Source: CAG-611 sp964487215
GTDB taxonomy: Bacteria; Bacillota_I; Bacilli_A; RF39; UBA660
NCBI GenBank assembly: GCA_964487215.1
Contig: CAZAPU010000012.1
Location: 1-20,932 of the forward strand
Direction of reading: 5' to 3'
DNA length: 20,932 nucleotides
The notes under the pieces are model-generated. The model ran no database searches, was not told the origin of the DNA, and was given only the letters and a program-made list of their open reading frames with translations. The first letter of the stretch is position 1. Each line of letters starts with the position of its first letter. Both the position numbers and the translations under genes were made by a program. This document shows, one piece after another, positions 7,424 to 14,770 of the stretch.

Positions 7424-7459
7424 AATACATTTTGTAAAGAACAAATGTGTTTTTATTTT
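7422..7459 (+). terminator. Rho-independent terminator after the UPF0736-like gene
   Basis: AAAATACATTTTGT pairs with ACAAATGTGTTTT (one G-U pair, one bulge) around AAAGA, then TTTATTTTG. It starts within the stop codon. Confidence 0.65.
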
Positions 7460-7467
7460 GTAATATC

Positions 7468-7496
7468 TTTATTTTTACTTTAGTTTATTCTATAAT
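7468..7496 (+). promoter_or_regulatory. Promoter of the rlmN-stp-prkC-rsgA-rpe operon
   Basis: TTTATT (7468-7473), a 17-base spacer and a perfect TATAAT (7491-7496), ending 17 bases before the rlmN ATG. The transcript leader would be only about ten bases. Confidence 0.6.
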
Positions 7497-7513
7497 ATAT
7501 TTAGGAGATTGGT

Positions 7514-8533
7514 ATGAAAAATATATATGATTTAACAATAAAAGAACTAGAAGAATATTTTATTAAAATAGATGGTAAAAAATATAGAGCATTACAAGTG
7601 TTTGATTTTTTATATGTAAAAAGAGTTAATTCATTTGATGAAATGACTAATCTTAGTAAAGAATTAATAACTCAATTAAAAAAAGATTTTAGTTTTGAAA
7701 AAATAATTGTAGAAAAAGAACAAAAAGATGAGTTAGTTAATAAATATTTATTTAAATTAATAGATAATAATTATATAGAAGCAGTGCTTATGAGACATGA
7801 TTATGGTCTTAGTTTATGTATATCATCTGAAGTTGGATGTAATATGGGTTGCATTTTTTGTGAAAGTGGAAGATTAAAAAAAGTAAGAAATCTTTATTCT
7901 TATGAAATGGTTCAACAAATAATAATGATTGAAGAATTAATTAAAGAAAGAATTTCTCATGTTGTTATTATGGGAATTGGTGAACCTTTTGATAATTATG
8001 ATAATGTTATGAAATTTGTAGAAATAGTTAATCATCCTAAAGGAATTGCTTTAGGAAGTAGACATATTACTATATCAACTTGTGGAGTAGTACCTAAAAT
8101 TAATCAATTTGCAAATGAACCATATCAAGTTAATTTAGCCATAAGCTTACATGCATCTAATAATGAATTAAGAAATAAAATAATGCCAATAAACAAAATT
8201 TATAACTTAAATGAACTTATAGATACAATAAAAAAATATATTGAAAAAACTAATAGAAGAGTTACTTTTGAATATATTATGTTAGATGGTATAAATGATA
8301 AAGAAGAAAATGCAAGAGAACTAGCTAAATTAATTAGAGGTATAAATTGCTATGTTAATTTAATACCTTATAATGAGAGTAGTAATTTTGAATTAAAAAG
8401 AAGCAATAAGTCGCAAATTATGAAATTTTATGATATACTAAAGAATGAAAAAATAAATGTAACAATAAGAAAGGAATTTGGTTCTAATATATCTGCAGCT
8501 TGTGGACAATTAAGATCAAATGTGGAGGGTTAA
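7514..8533 (+). CDS. rlmN: Dual-specificity 23S rRNA/tRNA adenine-C2 methyltransferase RlmN
   Basis: A radical-SAM enzyme that methylates C2 of A2503 in 23S rRNA and of A37 in some tRNAs. The [4Fe-4S] cysteines are C109, C113 and C116 (CNMGCIFC). The two mechanistic cysteines are also present: C102, seven residues before the cluster as in E. coli, and C330 in the C-terminal AACGQL motif. GIGEPFDNYDNV and the LAISLHAS motif are typical. The length of 339 is normal. AGGAG lies upstream of the ATG. It leads an operon in the same order as B. subtilis rlmN-prpC-prkC-rsgA-rpe. Cfr, the resistance relative that methylates C8, is less likely given the conserved housekeeping context. Confidence 0.95.
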   Translation: MKNIYDLTIKELEEYFIKIDGKKYRALQVFDFLYVKRVNSFDEMTNLSKELITQLKKDFSFEKIIVEKEQKDELVNKYLFKLIDNNYIEAVLMRHDYGLSLCISSEVGCNMGCIFCESGRLKKVRNLYSYEMVQQIIMIEELIKERISHVVIMGIGEPFDNYDNVMKFVEIVNHPKGIALGSRHITISTCGVVPKINQFANEPYQVNLAISLHASNNELRNKIMPINKIYNLNELIDTIKKYIEKTNRRVTFEYIMLDGINDKEENARELAKLIRGINCYVNLIPYNESSNFELKRSNKSQIMKFYDILKNEKINVTIRKEFGSNISAACGQLRSNVEG

Positions 8534-8534
8534 T

Positions 8535-9275
8535 ATGGATTCCGCATTTTTAACAGACCCAGGTAAAGTAAGAAGTCATAATGAAGATAGTGTAATTATT
8601 GTTGAAAATCATGAAGGAAACTATTTAATGGCTGTAGCTGACGGAATGGGTGGACATAGAGCTGGGGAAATAGCTAGTTCAATAGCAATAAGTTATCTTG
8701 GTAAAAGATTTACTGAATCATTTTCAAAAATGACTAAGAGTGCTGCAGTTGATTGGTTAAAATTAAGTGTAAATGAAATAAATACAATGATATTTAAATA
8801 TACAGAAGAAAATGAAGAGAGCAAAGGAATGGGTACAACTTTGGTATTAGCAATACTTACTGATGAATATATATTGTTTGGTAACATTGGTGATTCTTCT
8901 GGATTTGTAATAAAGGATAATAAGCTTCATAAAGTTACTCACGATCATACATTAGTAAATTTACTTATTACAGCAGGAGAACTTACTGAAGAAGAGGCAA
9001 AAAATCATCCTAGAAAAAATATTTTAATGAATGCTCTTGGAATAAATGATCCAATAGAAATAGATATTTTTGATTGTAGTATGGAAATTGATGAAATAAT
9101 GCTATGTTCAGATGGACTTACAAATATGTTAACAGATGATCAAATAGAAAAGACATTAACAAGTGATTTATCTACTGCAGAAAAAGTAGAAAGATTGATT
9201 AAAAAGGCAAATAATAGGGGTGGCAATGATAATATTTCGGTAGCTTATTTAAGAAGAAGTGAAAGGTGTGAGTAG
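8535..9275 (+). CDS. stp: PP2C-type Ser/Thr protein phosphatase Stp (PrpC)
   Basis: It removes phosphate from Ser/Thr in PrkC and its targets, using two or three Mn2+/Mg2+ ions. PP2C motifs occur in order: RSHNEDS (13-19), ADGMGGH (35-41, metal ligand Asp36), GNIGDSS (about 114-120), CSDGL (about 192-196) and GGNDNIS (near 231). The length is 246. Another ATG lies 15 bases upstream inside rlmN, but GGAGGG (8524-8529) is spaced for the ATG at 8535, and from there the protein begins as PrpC proteins do. It starts one base after the rlmN stop and ends two bases before prkC, so kinase and phosphatase are cotranscribed. Confidence 0.94.
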   Translation: MDSAFLTDPGKVRSHNEDSVIIVENHEGNYLMAVADGMGGHRAGEIASSIAISYLGKRFTESFSKMTKSAAVDWLKLSVNEINTMIFKYTEENEESKGMGTTLVLAILTDEYILFGNIGDSSGFVIKDNKLHKVTHDHTLVNLLITAGELTEEEAKNHPRKNILMNALGINDPIEIDIFDCSMEIDEIMLCSDGLTNMLTDDQIEKTLTSDLSTAEKVERLIKKANNRGGNDNISVAYLRRSERCE

Positions 9276-9277
9276 TA

Positions 9278-10999
9278 ATGGTTATAAAAGGACAAAAAAT
9301 TAATGATCGTTATGAGATATTACAAACAATAGGAGAGGGTGGAATGGCTAATGTTTATTTAGCTAAAGATCCTATTTTAGAAAGAAATGTAGCAATAAAA
9401 GTACTTCGTGGTGATTTAGCTAATGATGAGAAATTTGTTAGAAGATTTCAAAGAGAAGCACTTTCAGCATCTTCTTTATCTCATCCTAATATTGTAGAAA
9501 TATATGATGTAGGAGAAGATAATGGGAATTATTACATTGTAATGGAATATATTCCAGGTAAAAATTTAAAACAATTATTGAAAAAAAGAGGTAGTTTAAC
9601 TGTTCATGAAGTTGTAGATATTATGCTACAAATAACTAGTGCTATGAGTGTTGCACATGATAGTATGATTATTCATCGTGATTTAAAACCTCAAAATATA
9701 TTAATTATGGAAGATGGGGGAGTTAAAATTACAGATTTTGGTATTGCTATGGCTTTAAACGCAACCCAACTTACACAAACCAATTCCGCTATGGGTTCTG
9801 TTCATTATTTTCCACCAGAACAAGCAAATGGAAAAGGAGCTACTTTGAAAAGTGATGTTTATTCTTTAGGTATTATGATGTTTGAACTTTTAACTGGAGA
9901 ATTACCTTTTAGGGGAGAAAATGCGGTTGAAATAGCATTAAAACATTTAAAAGAGCCAATACCTGAAATTAGAAGTATTAATCCAAATATTCCACAAAGT
10001 GTTGAAAATATAATAATAAAAGCAACAGCTAAAAATCAAAAAAATAGATATAATAATGCTAATGAAATGCATGAAGATTTATTAACTTGTCTAAATAAAG
10101 AAAGATTAGAAGAACCAAAAATGGTTTTAAAATACTCAGAGGGTATTTCTGATGAAGTTGCTTTTATAGATAAAGATAGTAATGTTGACAGTAGTATTGC
10201 TAATCAAATAAAAGATGACGATGATGATAAAAATAAAAAGATATTTATTTTTGGAGGTATATTAGTTGCTTTAGTAGCTGTTTTAGCAATAGTATTCTTT
10301 TTAGTACCTAGATTAACTGTAGTACCAGATGTAACAATACCAGATGTTTCTAAATTATCTGTTGTAGATGCAGAAAAGCAATTAAAGAAATTAGGCTTTG
10401 AAGTAGAAACAAAAGTAAAAGAAGAATCATCCTCAGAAATTGAAGCTGGTAAAGTAATTGGTACAACACCTACTATTGGTAGAACTGTAAAAGAAGGAAC
10501 TGAAATAACATTAATTGTATCTACAGGTGAAATAACATATACAGTTCTTGATTTAACTGGTAAAAATTATCTTGAAGTAAAAACAGAATTAGAAAAAGTT
10601 TATGAACTTGTAGTTATTGTAGAAGAAAAAGAAGTAGAAAATACTAAGACTAAAACTTATGATGCTCAAGAAATAATTGGACAAAGTGCAGAAGTAGATG
10701 CTGTATTAAAAAGAGGAGATGAAATAACTTTATACATTCCTAAAGTTTTAGAAAAATATCCTGATATAGTAGGTGAAGGTTGGGATGTTGCAAAAACTGA
10801 ATCATGGTCAAAAACAAAAGGCTTAGTATTAGAAATTGAATATCTTGAAACAGCAGATTATGAAGCAGGGACTATAATAAGTCAAAGCAGAGGTACAGAT
10901 TCTTATATTACAGCAGGTGCTTCATTTAAAATTGTTGTTGCAAAAAAAATGCCAGAGGTTACTCCAGAAGAACCAGTTGAAGAGGAGCCAACTGAATAA
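9278..10999 (+). CDS. prkC: PASTA-domain Ser/Thr protein kinase PrkC (Stk1)
   Basis: A membrane kinase that senses peptidoglycan fragments or lipid II through external PASTA repeats and phosphorylates wall, division and translation proteins. The kinase domain (about 10-270) has GEGGMANVY (19-27), Lys41 in AIK, HRDLKPQN (133-140), DFG (153-155) and an activation loop with TQTNS that matches PknB-type autophosphorylation sites. A transmembrane helix lies at about 321-343. Three PASTA repeats follow (about 349-420, 421-490 and 492-562), and the tail is rich in Pro and Glu. The length of 573 is on the short side, in keeping with three repeats. The ATG is two bases after stp, and the rsgA ATG overlaps the prkC stop. 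Confidence 0.95.
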   Translation: MVIKGQKINDRYEILQTIGEGGMANVYLAKDPILERNVAIKVLRGDLANDEKFVRRFQREALSASSLSHPNIVEIYDVGEDNGNYYIVMEYIPGKNLKQLLKKRGSLTVHEVVDIMLQITSAMSVAHDSMIIHRDLKPQNILIMEDGGVKITDFGIAMALNATQLTQTNSAMGSVHYFPPEQANGKGATLKSDVYSLGIMMFELLTGELPFRGENAVEIALKHLKEPIPEIRSINPNIPQSVENIIIKATAKNQKNRYNNANEMHEDLLTCLNKERLEEPKMVLKYSEGISDEVAFIDKDSNVDSSIANQIKDDDDDKNKKIFIFGGILVALVAVLAIVFFLVPRLTVVPDVTIPDVSKLSVVDAEKQLKKLGFEVETKVKEESSSEIEAGKVIGTTPTIGRTVKEGTEITLIVSTGEITYTVLDLTGKNYLEVKTELEKVYELVVIVEEKEVENTKTKTYDAQEIIGQSAEVDAVLKRGDEITLYIPKVLEKYPDIVGEGWDVAKTESWSKTKGLVLEIEYLETADYEAGTIISQSRGTDSYITAGASFKIVVAKKMPEVTPEEPVEEEPTE

Positions 11000-11829
11000 T
11001 GAATGGTCAAATAGTAAAAATAATTAGTAATGATTACTCTGTTTTAGTAGATGACAAAACATATATATGCAAAAGCAGAGGTAAATTTAGAAATGAGAAC
11101 ATAACTCCCCAAGTAGGAGATTATGTTTTCTTTGATATAGAAAACAATTATATTTTAGAAGTAAAAGATAGATTTAATAGTTTACAAAGACCCAATGTTT
11201 CCAATGTAAATCAAGCCTTTATAGTAACAAGTTTAAAGAAACCCGATTTTTCAGAAAACTTATTAGATAAATTATTAATTATTTGCATATTAAATAAAAT
11301 TAAACCAATTATTTGTTTAACAAAAAAAGATTTATTGAAAAAGAATGAATGGAAAAAATTAAACAAAGTAATAAAATATTATAAAAAAATTGGATTTACA
11401 ATAGTTTATAATACAAATATTAGAAAGATAAAAAAATTATTTAAAAATAAAACAACTGTCTTTACTGGACAAACAGGTAGTGGAAAAAGTTCTTTAATGA
11501 ATAAATTAGATAAAAATTTAAATTTTGAAACTAATGAAATATCAGAAGCATTAGGAAGAGGAAAACATACAACAAGATTTACTTCTTTAGTGCAAATTGC
11601 AAATGGTAAAGTATTAGATACTCCAGGTTTCAGTGATATTGACTTAAGCATTTATACTAAAGAACAAATAAGAGATTGTTTTATTGAATTCAATAATTAC
11701 AGTTGTGAATATCAAGATTGCTTACATCAAAACGAAAAAGATTGTGAAATAAAAAACAAAGTGCAAGAAGGAAAAATATTAAAATCTAGATACGAAAATT
11801 ATCTTAAATTTATAAAGGAAGTGAAATAA
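10999..11829 (+). CDS. rsgA: Ribosome small subunit biogenesis GTPase RsgA
   Basis: A circularly permuted GTPase that checks late maturation of the 30S subunit. The permuted order is visible: an N-terminal OB-fold region (1-65), G4 TKKD (108-111) before G1 GQTGSGKSS (157-165), then G3 DTPG (207-210). The zinc site at the C-terminus has Cys236, Cys241, His243 and Cys249. The length of 276 is slightly short but complete. Its ATG overlaps the prkC stop (TAATG), and its own stop overlaps the rpe start in the same way, so the three genes are translationally coupled. In other Bacillota RsgA is a PrkC substrate, which suits this linkage. Confidence 0.95.
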   Translation: MNGQIVKIISNDYSVLVDDKTYICKSRGKFRNENITPQVGDYVFFDIENNYILEVKDRFNSLQRPNVSNVNQAFIVTSLKKPDFSENLLDKLLIICILNKIKPIICLTKKDLLKKNEWKKLNKVIKYYKKIGFTIVYNTNIRKIKKLFKNKTTVFTGQTGSGKSSLMNKLDKNLNFETNEISEALGRGKHTTRFTSLVQIANGKVLDTPGFSDIDLSIYTKEQIRDCFIEFNNYSCEYQDCLHQNEKDCEIKNKVQEGKILKSRYENYLKFIKEVK

Positions 11830-12452
11830 TGAAACAAGTATCAGCTTCAATATTATCAAAAGAAGATAAATATAAAAATGTAGAACTTTTAAATAATAGT
11901 AATACTGATTATATCCATTTAGATATAATGGATGGTAAGTTTGTTAAAGAAAAATTCATTACTCTAACTGAACTTAGAGATTTATTAAATAAAATAAAAA
12001 AACCAGTAGATGTTCATTTAATGGTTTCTAATCCTGAAAAATATATAGAAGTTTTAGCTTTATATAATGTAGAATTTATTACAATTCATTATGAAATAAA
12101 AGATTATCAAAAATATATAGATATGATTAAAAATTTAGGATTTAAAGTTGGATTATCTATTAAACCAAAAACTAATGTTGAAGAAATATATCCATTATTA
12201 GATAAATTAAATTTGGTTTTAATAATGAGTGTTGAACCTGGTAAATCAGGACAAAGATTTTTGAAGTATACAAAAGAAAAAATTAACAAATTAAAAGAAG
12301 AAATTAAAAGAAGAAAGTTATTAACAAAAATAAGTGTTGATGGTGGTATTTGCGAAGAAGTTTTTGAATATATAGAAAATGCTGATATTTTAGTTAGTGC
12401 TTCATATGTGTTAAATAATTTCAATAATATAGAAAAACTAAAAGAAATATAG
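11829..12452 (+). CDS. rpe: Ribulose-phosphate 3-epimerase
   Basis: It interconverts ribulose 5-phosphate and xylulose 5-phosphate in the pentose phosphate pathway. The TIM-barrel motifs are SASILS (5-10), HLDIMDG (30-36, catalytic Asp32), DVHLMV (61-66), MSVEPGKSGQ (133-142, where most relatives have NPGFGGQ) and SVDGGI (169-174, catalytic Asp171). The length of 207 is a little short. It is the last of the five coupled genes. In B. subtilis thiN and spoVM follow rpe before the inverted rpmB; here two unknown membrane proteins take that place. No clear terminator follows; a TATAAT at 12473-12478 may start new transcription. Confidence 0.93.
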   Translation: MKQVSASILSKEDKYKNVELLNNSNTDYIHLDIMDGKFVKEKFITLTELRDLLNKIKKPVDVHLMVSNPEKYIEVLALYNVEFITIHYEIKDYQKYIDMIKNLGFKVGLSIKPKTNVEEIYPLLDKLNLVLIMSVEPGKSGQRFLKYTKEKINKLKEEIKRRKLLTKISVDGGICEEVFEYIENADILVSASYVLNNFNNIEKLKEI

Positions 12453-12500
12453 AAAATTTTAAATAATTTATTTATAATGTTTTTATAAGGAGAAATAAAA

Positions 12501-13301
12501 ATGGATATAGACCAAAAAAAATATAATATTATTGTGATAGTAATTATTTCAGTATTAGTAGCATTAAGTATAGCTTGTGGAGTATATTATTTTGTATTAA
12601 AAGAAAATATGAACAAACAAAAAGAACCAAATAACAATTTACCAAATCAAGAAGAAGTTAGTAATTCTAATGTAAATAATGAAGGAATGATATTATATAA
12701 TAAATTTCAAGATGCACGAATTGTTCAAGAATTATTTTATGAAAAAGAAAAAACTACAGTTAATGATTTAACAAATACTCAAAAATTATCTTTTGCTTAT
12801 TATTATTTGGAAAATAATAAAAAACAAACAATACTTTCCCAAGAATATTCTACTCAAGAATACATAACAGAAGAACAATATTTAATGGATAGTTATTATG
12901 AATTATTTGGAACAGCAACAAATTATAATTTTGAACCTTTTGGAGTTTGTCCTAAAATATCTAAAAGTGATGATACATCAAAAATTATAATAAGCTATAC
13001 TTGTGGTATAGATCCATTTTACAAATCAGAACAATTTAAAAAAGTAACTAAAATTGAAGGAACAAATGATAAAATATATGTTTATGAATTAGTTGGTTTT
13101 CTTGAAGCAATTGATTATGATGATGCTTCAAACGGTAAAAAACTTTATAGTGATATAAAAAGAACTAATTTAGTAGCTTCTGGTATTGATGTAGATAATT
13201 ATGATTTAACAGATTATCAAGAACAATTACCAACATATAAATATACATTCCAAAAAGAAGATAATAATTACTATTTTAATAGCATTGAAATAGTAAAATA
13301 A
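12501..13301 (+). CDS. Unknown single-pass membrane protein
   Basis: I do not recognise this 266-residue protein. Residues 8-33 form one hydrophobic helix after a short charged N-terminus (IIVIVIISVLVALSIACG), which predicts an N-in anchor with a large outside domain. A polar linker rich in Asn, Gln and Glu (about 37-62) follows, then a domain with many Tyr and Glu and only two Cys (in GVCPK and YTCGID), which could form a disulfide. The start follows AAGGAGAAATAAAA, nearly the same leader as the next gene. A TATAAT box 23 bases upstream and the short gap from rpe leave both a separate promoter and read-through possible. Being next to prkC suggests, but does not show, a cell-envelope role. 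Confidence 0.8.
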   Translation: MDIDQKKYNIIVIVIISVLVALSIACGVYYFVLKENMNKQKEPNNNLPNQEEVSNSNVNNEGMILYNKFQDARIVQELFYEKEKTTVNDLTNTQKLSFAYYYLENNKKQTILSQEYSTQEYITEEQYLMDSYYELFGTATNYNFEPFGVCPKISKSDDTSKIIISYTCGIDPFYKSEQFKKVTKIEGTNDKIYVYELVGFLEAIDYDDASNGKKLYSDIKRTNLVASGIDVDNYDLTDYQEQLPTYKYTFQKEDNNYYFNSIEIVK

Positions 13302-13324
13302 GAATATTATAGGAGAAATAAAAA

Positions 13325-14077
13325 ATGGAAATGAATCAAAGTTTAAGTAAGAAAAAGTTAATAACAATGATTATTATATTATCAGTATTATTAATTGGAT
13401 TAATTGGATATGTTGTATATGATAATTTCTTTGCAGATAAAGGAATTATAGAAGAAAAAACAAATAATGATATCAACAATAATAATGAAGATAATCAAGT
13501 AAAAACAAATTCATTAATAGGAACAGTAGGAGATATGTTAACAAGCATTAATAGTTGTGATTCTATAACATGTTTAAGTAATGGAACTTCATTGGCAATT
13601 AATAATGGAACATTATTATTTAAACTTTCTAATGGAATAGAAAAAAATGTTAGCAATAATATTAATGAAAAAATAGTTAATATTTTAAAAGCAGGAAGTT
13701 GTTCAGGTAATACTCAAATTTTCTTAATTACTGAATCAGGAAATCTTTATTATAATAAATATCAAAGTCTTGATACAAGCGAGTATTCTATGAATAATCT
13801 TTTATATGATGGAAGTTATACTGAAGATTCTTATGGAAACAAACTTGGAAGTGGTATTTATTTTGAAAAATATAATACAACTAAAAAAGTAATTGGATTA
13901 AAATCAAAAGTAGATGATAATGCTTCTTGTGCTTTTGCAACTCCAATGGTAATTTTTGAAGATAATTCGGAGGAAACAATTCAAACAAGATGTTTCCAGG
14001 GAGGAAATATTGTTTCAAATATCTTTATTGATTCTGAAAGCCATGATGAAATAGATTACTCTTGTATTCAAAAATAG
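13325..14077 (+). CDS. Unknown single-pass membrane protein, Cys-containing external domain
   Basis: I do not recognise this 250-residue protein. It has a basic N-terminus (SKKK), a membrane helix at about 12-33, an Asn/Glu-rich linker (about 40-60) and an external domain with six Cys (SCDSITC, GSCSG, ASCAF, TRCFQ, YSCIQ), an even number suited to disulfides. The overall plan matches the preceding gene, and the leader AGGAGAAATAAAAA is nearly identical, but I see no clear sequence similarity between the two proteins beyond composition. The gap between them is 23 bases, so they form an operon. A second ATG two codons in is too far from the ribosome binding site. A bidirectional terminator ends the unit. 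Confidence 0.8.
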   Translation: MEMNQSLSKKKLITMIIILSVLLIGLIGYVVYDNFFADKGIIEEKTNNDINNNNEDNQVKTNSLIGTVGDMLTSINSCDSITCLSNGTSLAINNGTLLFKLSNGIEKNVSNNINEKIVNILKAGSCSGNTQIFLITESGNLYYNKYQSLDTSEYSMNNLLYDGSYTEDSYGNKLGSGIYFEKYNTTKKVIGLKSKVDDNASCAFATPMVIFEDNSEETIQTRCFQGGNIVSNIFIDSESHDEIDYSCIQK

Positions 14078-14090
14078 AATAAAATAAAAA

Positions 14091-14115
14091 CTGCATAATT
14101 ATGCAGCTTTTTTTA
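14091..14115. terminator. Bidirectional terminator between the membrane-protein operon and rpmB
   Basis: A perfect 16-base palindrome CTGCATAATTATGCAG (14091-14106) is flanked by AAAATAAAAA on the left and CTTTTTTTAT on the right, so each strand ends in a T run. It overlaps the rpmB stop codon (14099-14101). Confidence 0.8.
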
Positions 14116-14269
14116 TAGTTCTTGCTTCCTTTGTAGAAATTCTAACCTTTTGTCCATCATCAAGTTTAACAACTTGTAAATTTAAATTTTGTTTCTTTTT
14201 AGTAGCTTTTAAACAATTAGGTCTTATATTTTTAACATTAGCTTTTCTATTTGATAAATTCTTTGCCAT
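14099..14269 (-). CDS. rpmB: Ribosomal protein L28 (bL28), short form
   Basis: A 56-residue basic protein of the large ribosomal subunit. The recognisable part is the C-terminal two thirds: KKKQNLNLQVVKLDDGQKVR followed by ISTKEARTIKK, matching the family's TKRRW.PNLQ... and VR(V/I)S.+.+RTI.K pattern. The N-terminus is about ten residues shorter than in B. subtilis, and the usual C-x-x-TG(K/R) stretch is missing. The start has a strong AAGAAGGAGG. The position supports the call: in B. subtilis rpmB also lies inverted just past the prkC-rsgA-rpe cluster. It has its own promoter (14301-14329). Confidence 0.82.
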   Translation of the reverse strand: MAKNLSNRKANVKNIRPNCLKATKKKQNLNLQVVKLDDGQKVRISTKEARTIKKAA

Positions 14270-14300
14270 CTCGAGTCCTCCTTCTTAAATAAGCATTATA

Positions 14301-14329
14301 AATTTAACATAAAGTTGGTTAAAAGTCAA
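14301..14329 (-). promoter_or_regulatory. Sigma-A promoter of rpmB
   Basis: On the minus strand TTGACT (14329-14324), a 17-base spacer ending in TGT, then TAAATT (14306-14301): a near-consensus -35 with an extended -10. The -35 abuts the stop codon of the upstream minus-strand gene (14330). A TATAAT six bases further downstream would leave too long a spacer. Confidence 0.7.
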
Positions 14330-14710
14330 TTATTTTCGCTTTCTTTCAACACATATTTTATCTTTAACACTATTTTTATTAAATGTTTCTAATTTATTAC
14401 AATAATTCATTAATTTAAATGAATTTAATAAATATTTTAGATAAGATAACAATTCAAAAAAAGATATATTTTCAAAATCTGATTTATCTACTAATAAACC
14501 TTCCTGATAAGTTCCAAATTCTAAATTTTTTATTTCTAGGTTAGTTAATAATTCTTTATTATTATATATAACAATATAATTAGGTACATTAGAAACAAAT
14601 TGTTTTTTCTTTTTATCCCAATGAATATTTTCATCTTCAAAATTAATATATAATTGTTTATCAAAATTATTTAAAACATAAAGTTTATTACTTAATACTT
14701 TTTTTAACAT
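14330..14710 (-). CDS. Small protein of unknown function
   Basis: I do not recognise this 126-residue protein. It has no signal peptide or membrane helix. It is rich in Asn, Lys, Leu and aromatic residues, begins with MLKKVLSNKLYVLNNFDKQL, has a mid-region of alternating hydrophobic residues (PNYIVIYNN, probably beta strands) and ends in a basic tail (VERKRK). A good ribosome binding site (AAAAGGAG, about seven bases before the ATG), a full-length frame and base composition like its neighbours support a real gene. It is transcribed away from dnaE across a 60-base gap that contains an inverted repeat, and toward rpmB without an evident terminator. Confidence 0.7.
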   Translation of the reverse strand: MLKKVLSNKLYVLNNFDKQLYINFEDENIHWDKKKKQFVSNVPNYIVIYNNKELLTNLEIKNLEFGTYQEGLLVDKSDFENISFFELLSYLKYLLNSFKLMNYCNKLETFNKNSVKDKICVERKRK

Positions 14711-14728
14711 ATAAATCTTCTCCTTTTC

Positions 14729-14748
14729 TATTTTAATATGTTAAAATA
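14729..14748. promoter_or_regulatory. Inverted repeat spanning the dnaE extended -10 box
   Basis: TATTTTAA (14729-14736), TATG, TTAAAATA (14741-14748): perfect 8-bp arms. The right half contains the dnaE extended -10, TGT plus TAAAAT (14742-14747); no good -35 is seen. In the 60-base gap between divergent genes this could be an operator or simply overlapping AT-rich promoter elements. Confidence 0.45.
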
Positions 14749-14770
14749 ATATTAAGAAGGAGGTAAAATT

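Noticed and set aside
7514..8533. Possible Cfr resistance methyltransferase
   Set aside because: The housekeeping operon context and typical RlmN motifs (GCNMGCIFC, AACGQL) favour RlmN; no mobile element is nearby.
8693..8887. Minus-strand open frame of 64 codons inside stp
   Set aside because: It lies wholly within a well-supported PP2C gene, has no ribosome binding site and shows no family pattern; a shadow frame.
11406..11651. Minus-strand open frame of 81 codons inside rsgA
   Set aside because: It covers the conserved G1 and G3 motifs of rsgA on the other strand; the hydrophobic look comes from reading Lys/Glu-rich codons in reverse.
12107..12424. Minus-strand open frame of 105 codons inside rpe
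   Set aside because: Antisense to conserved epimerase motifs, with no promoter or ribosome binding site.
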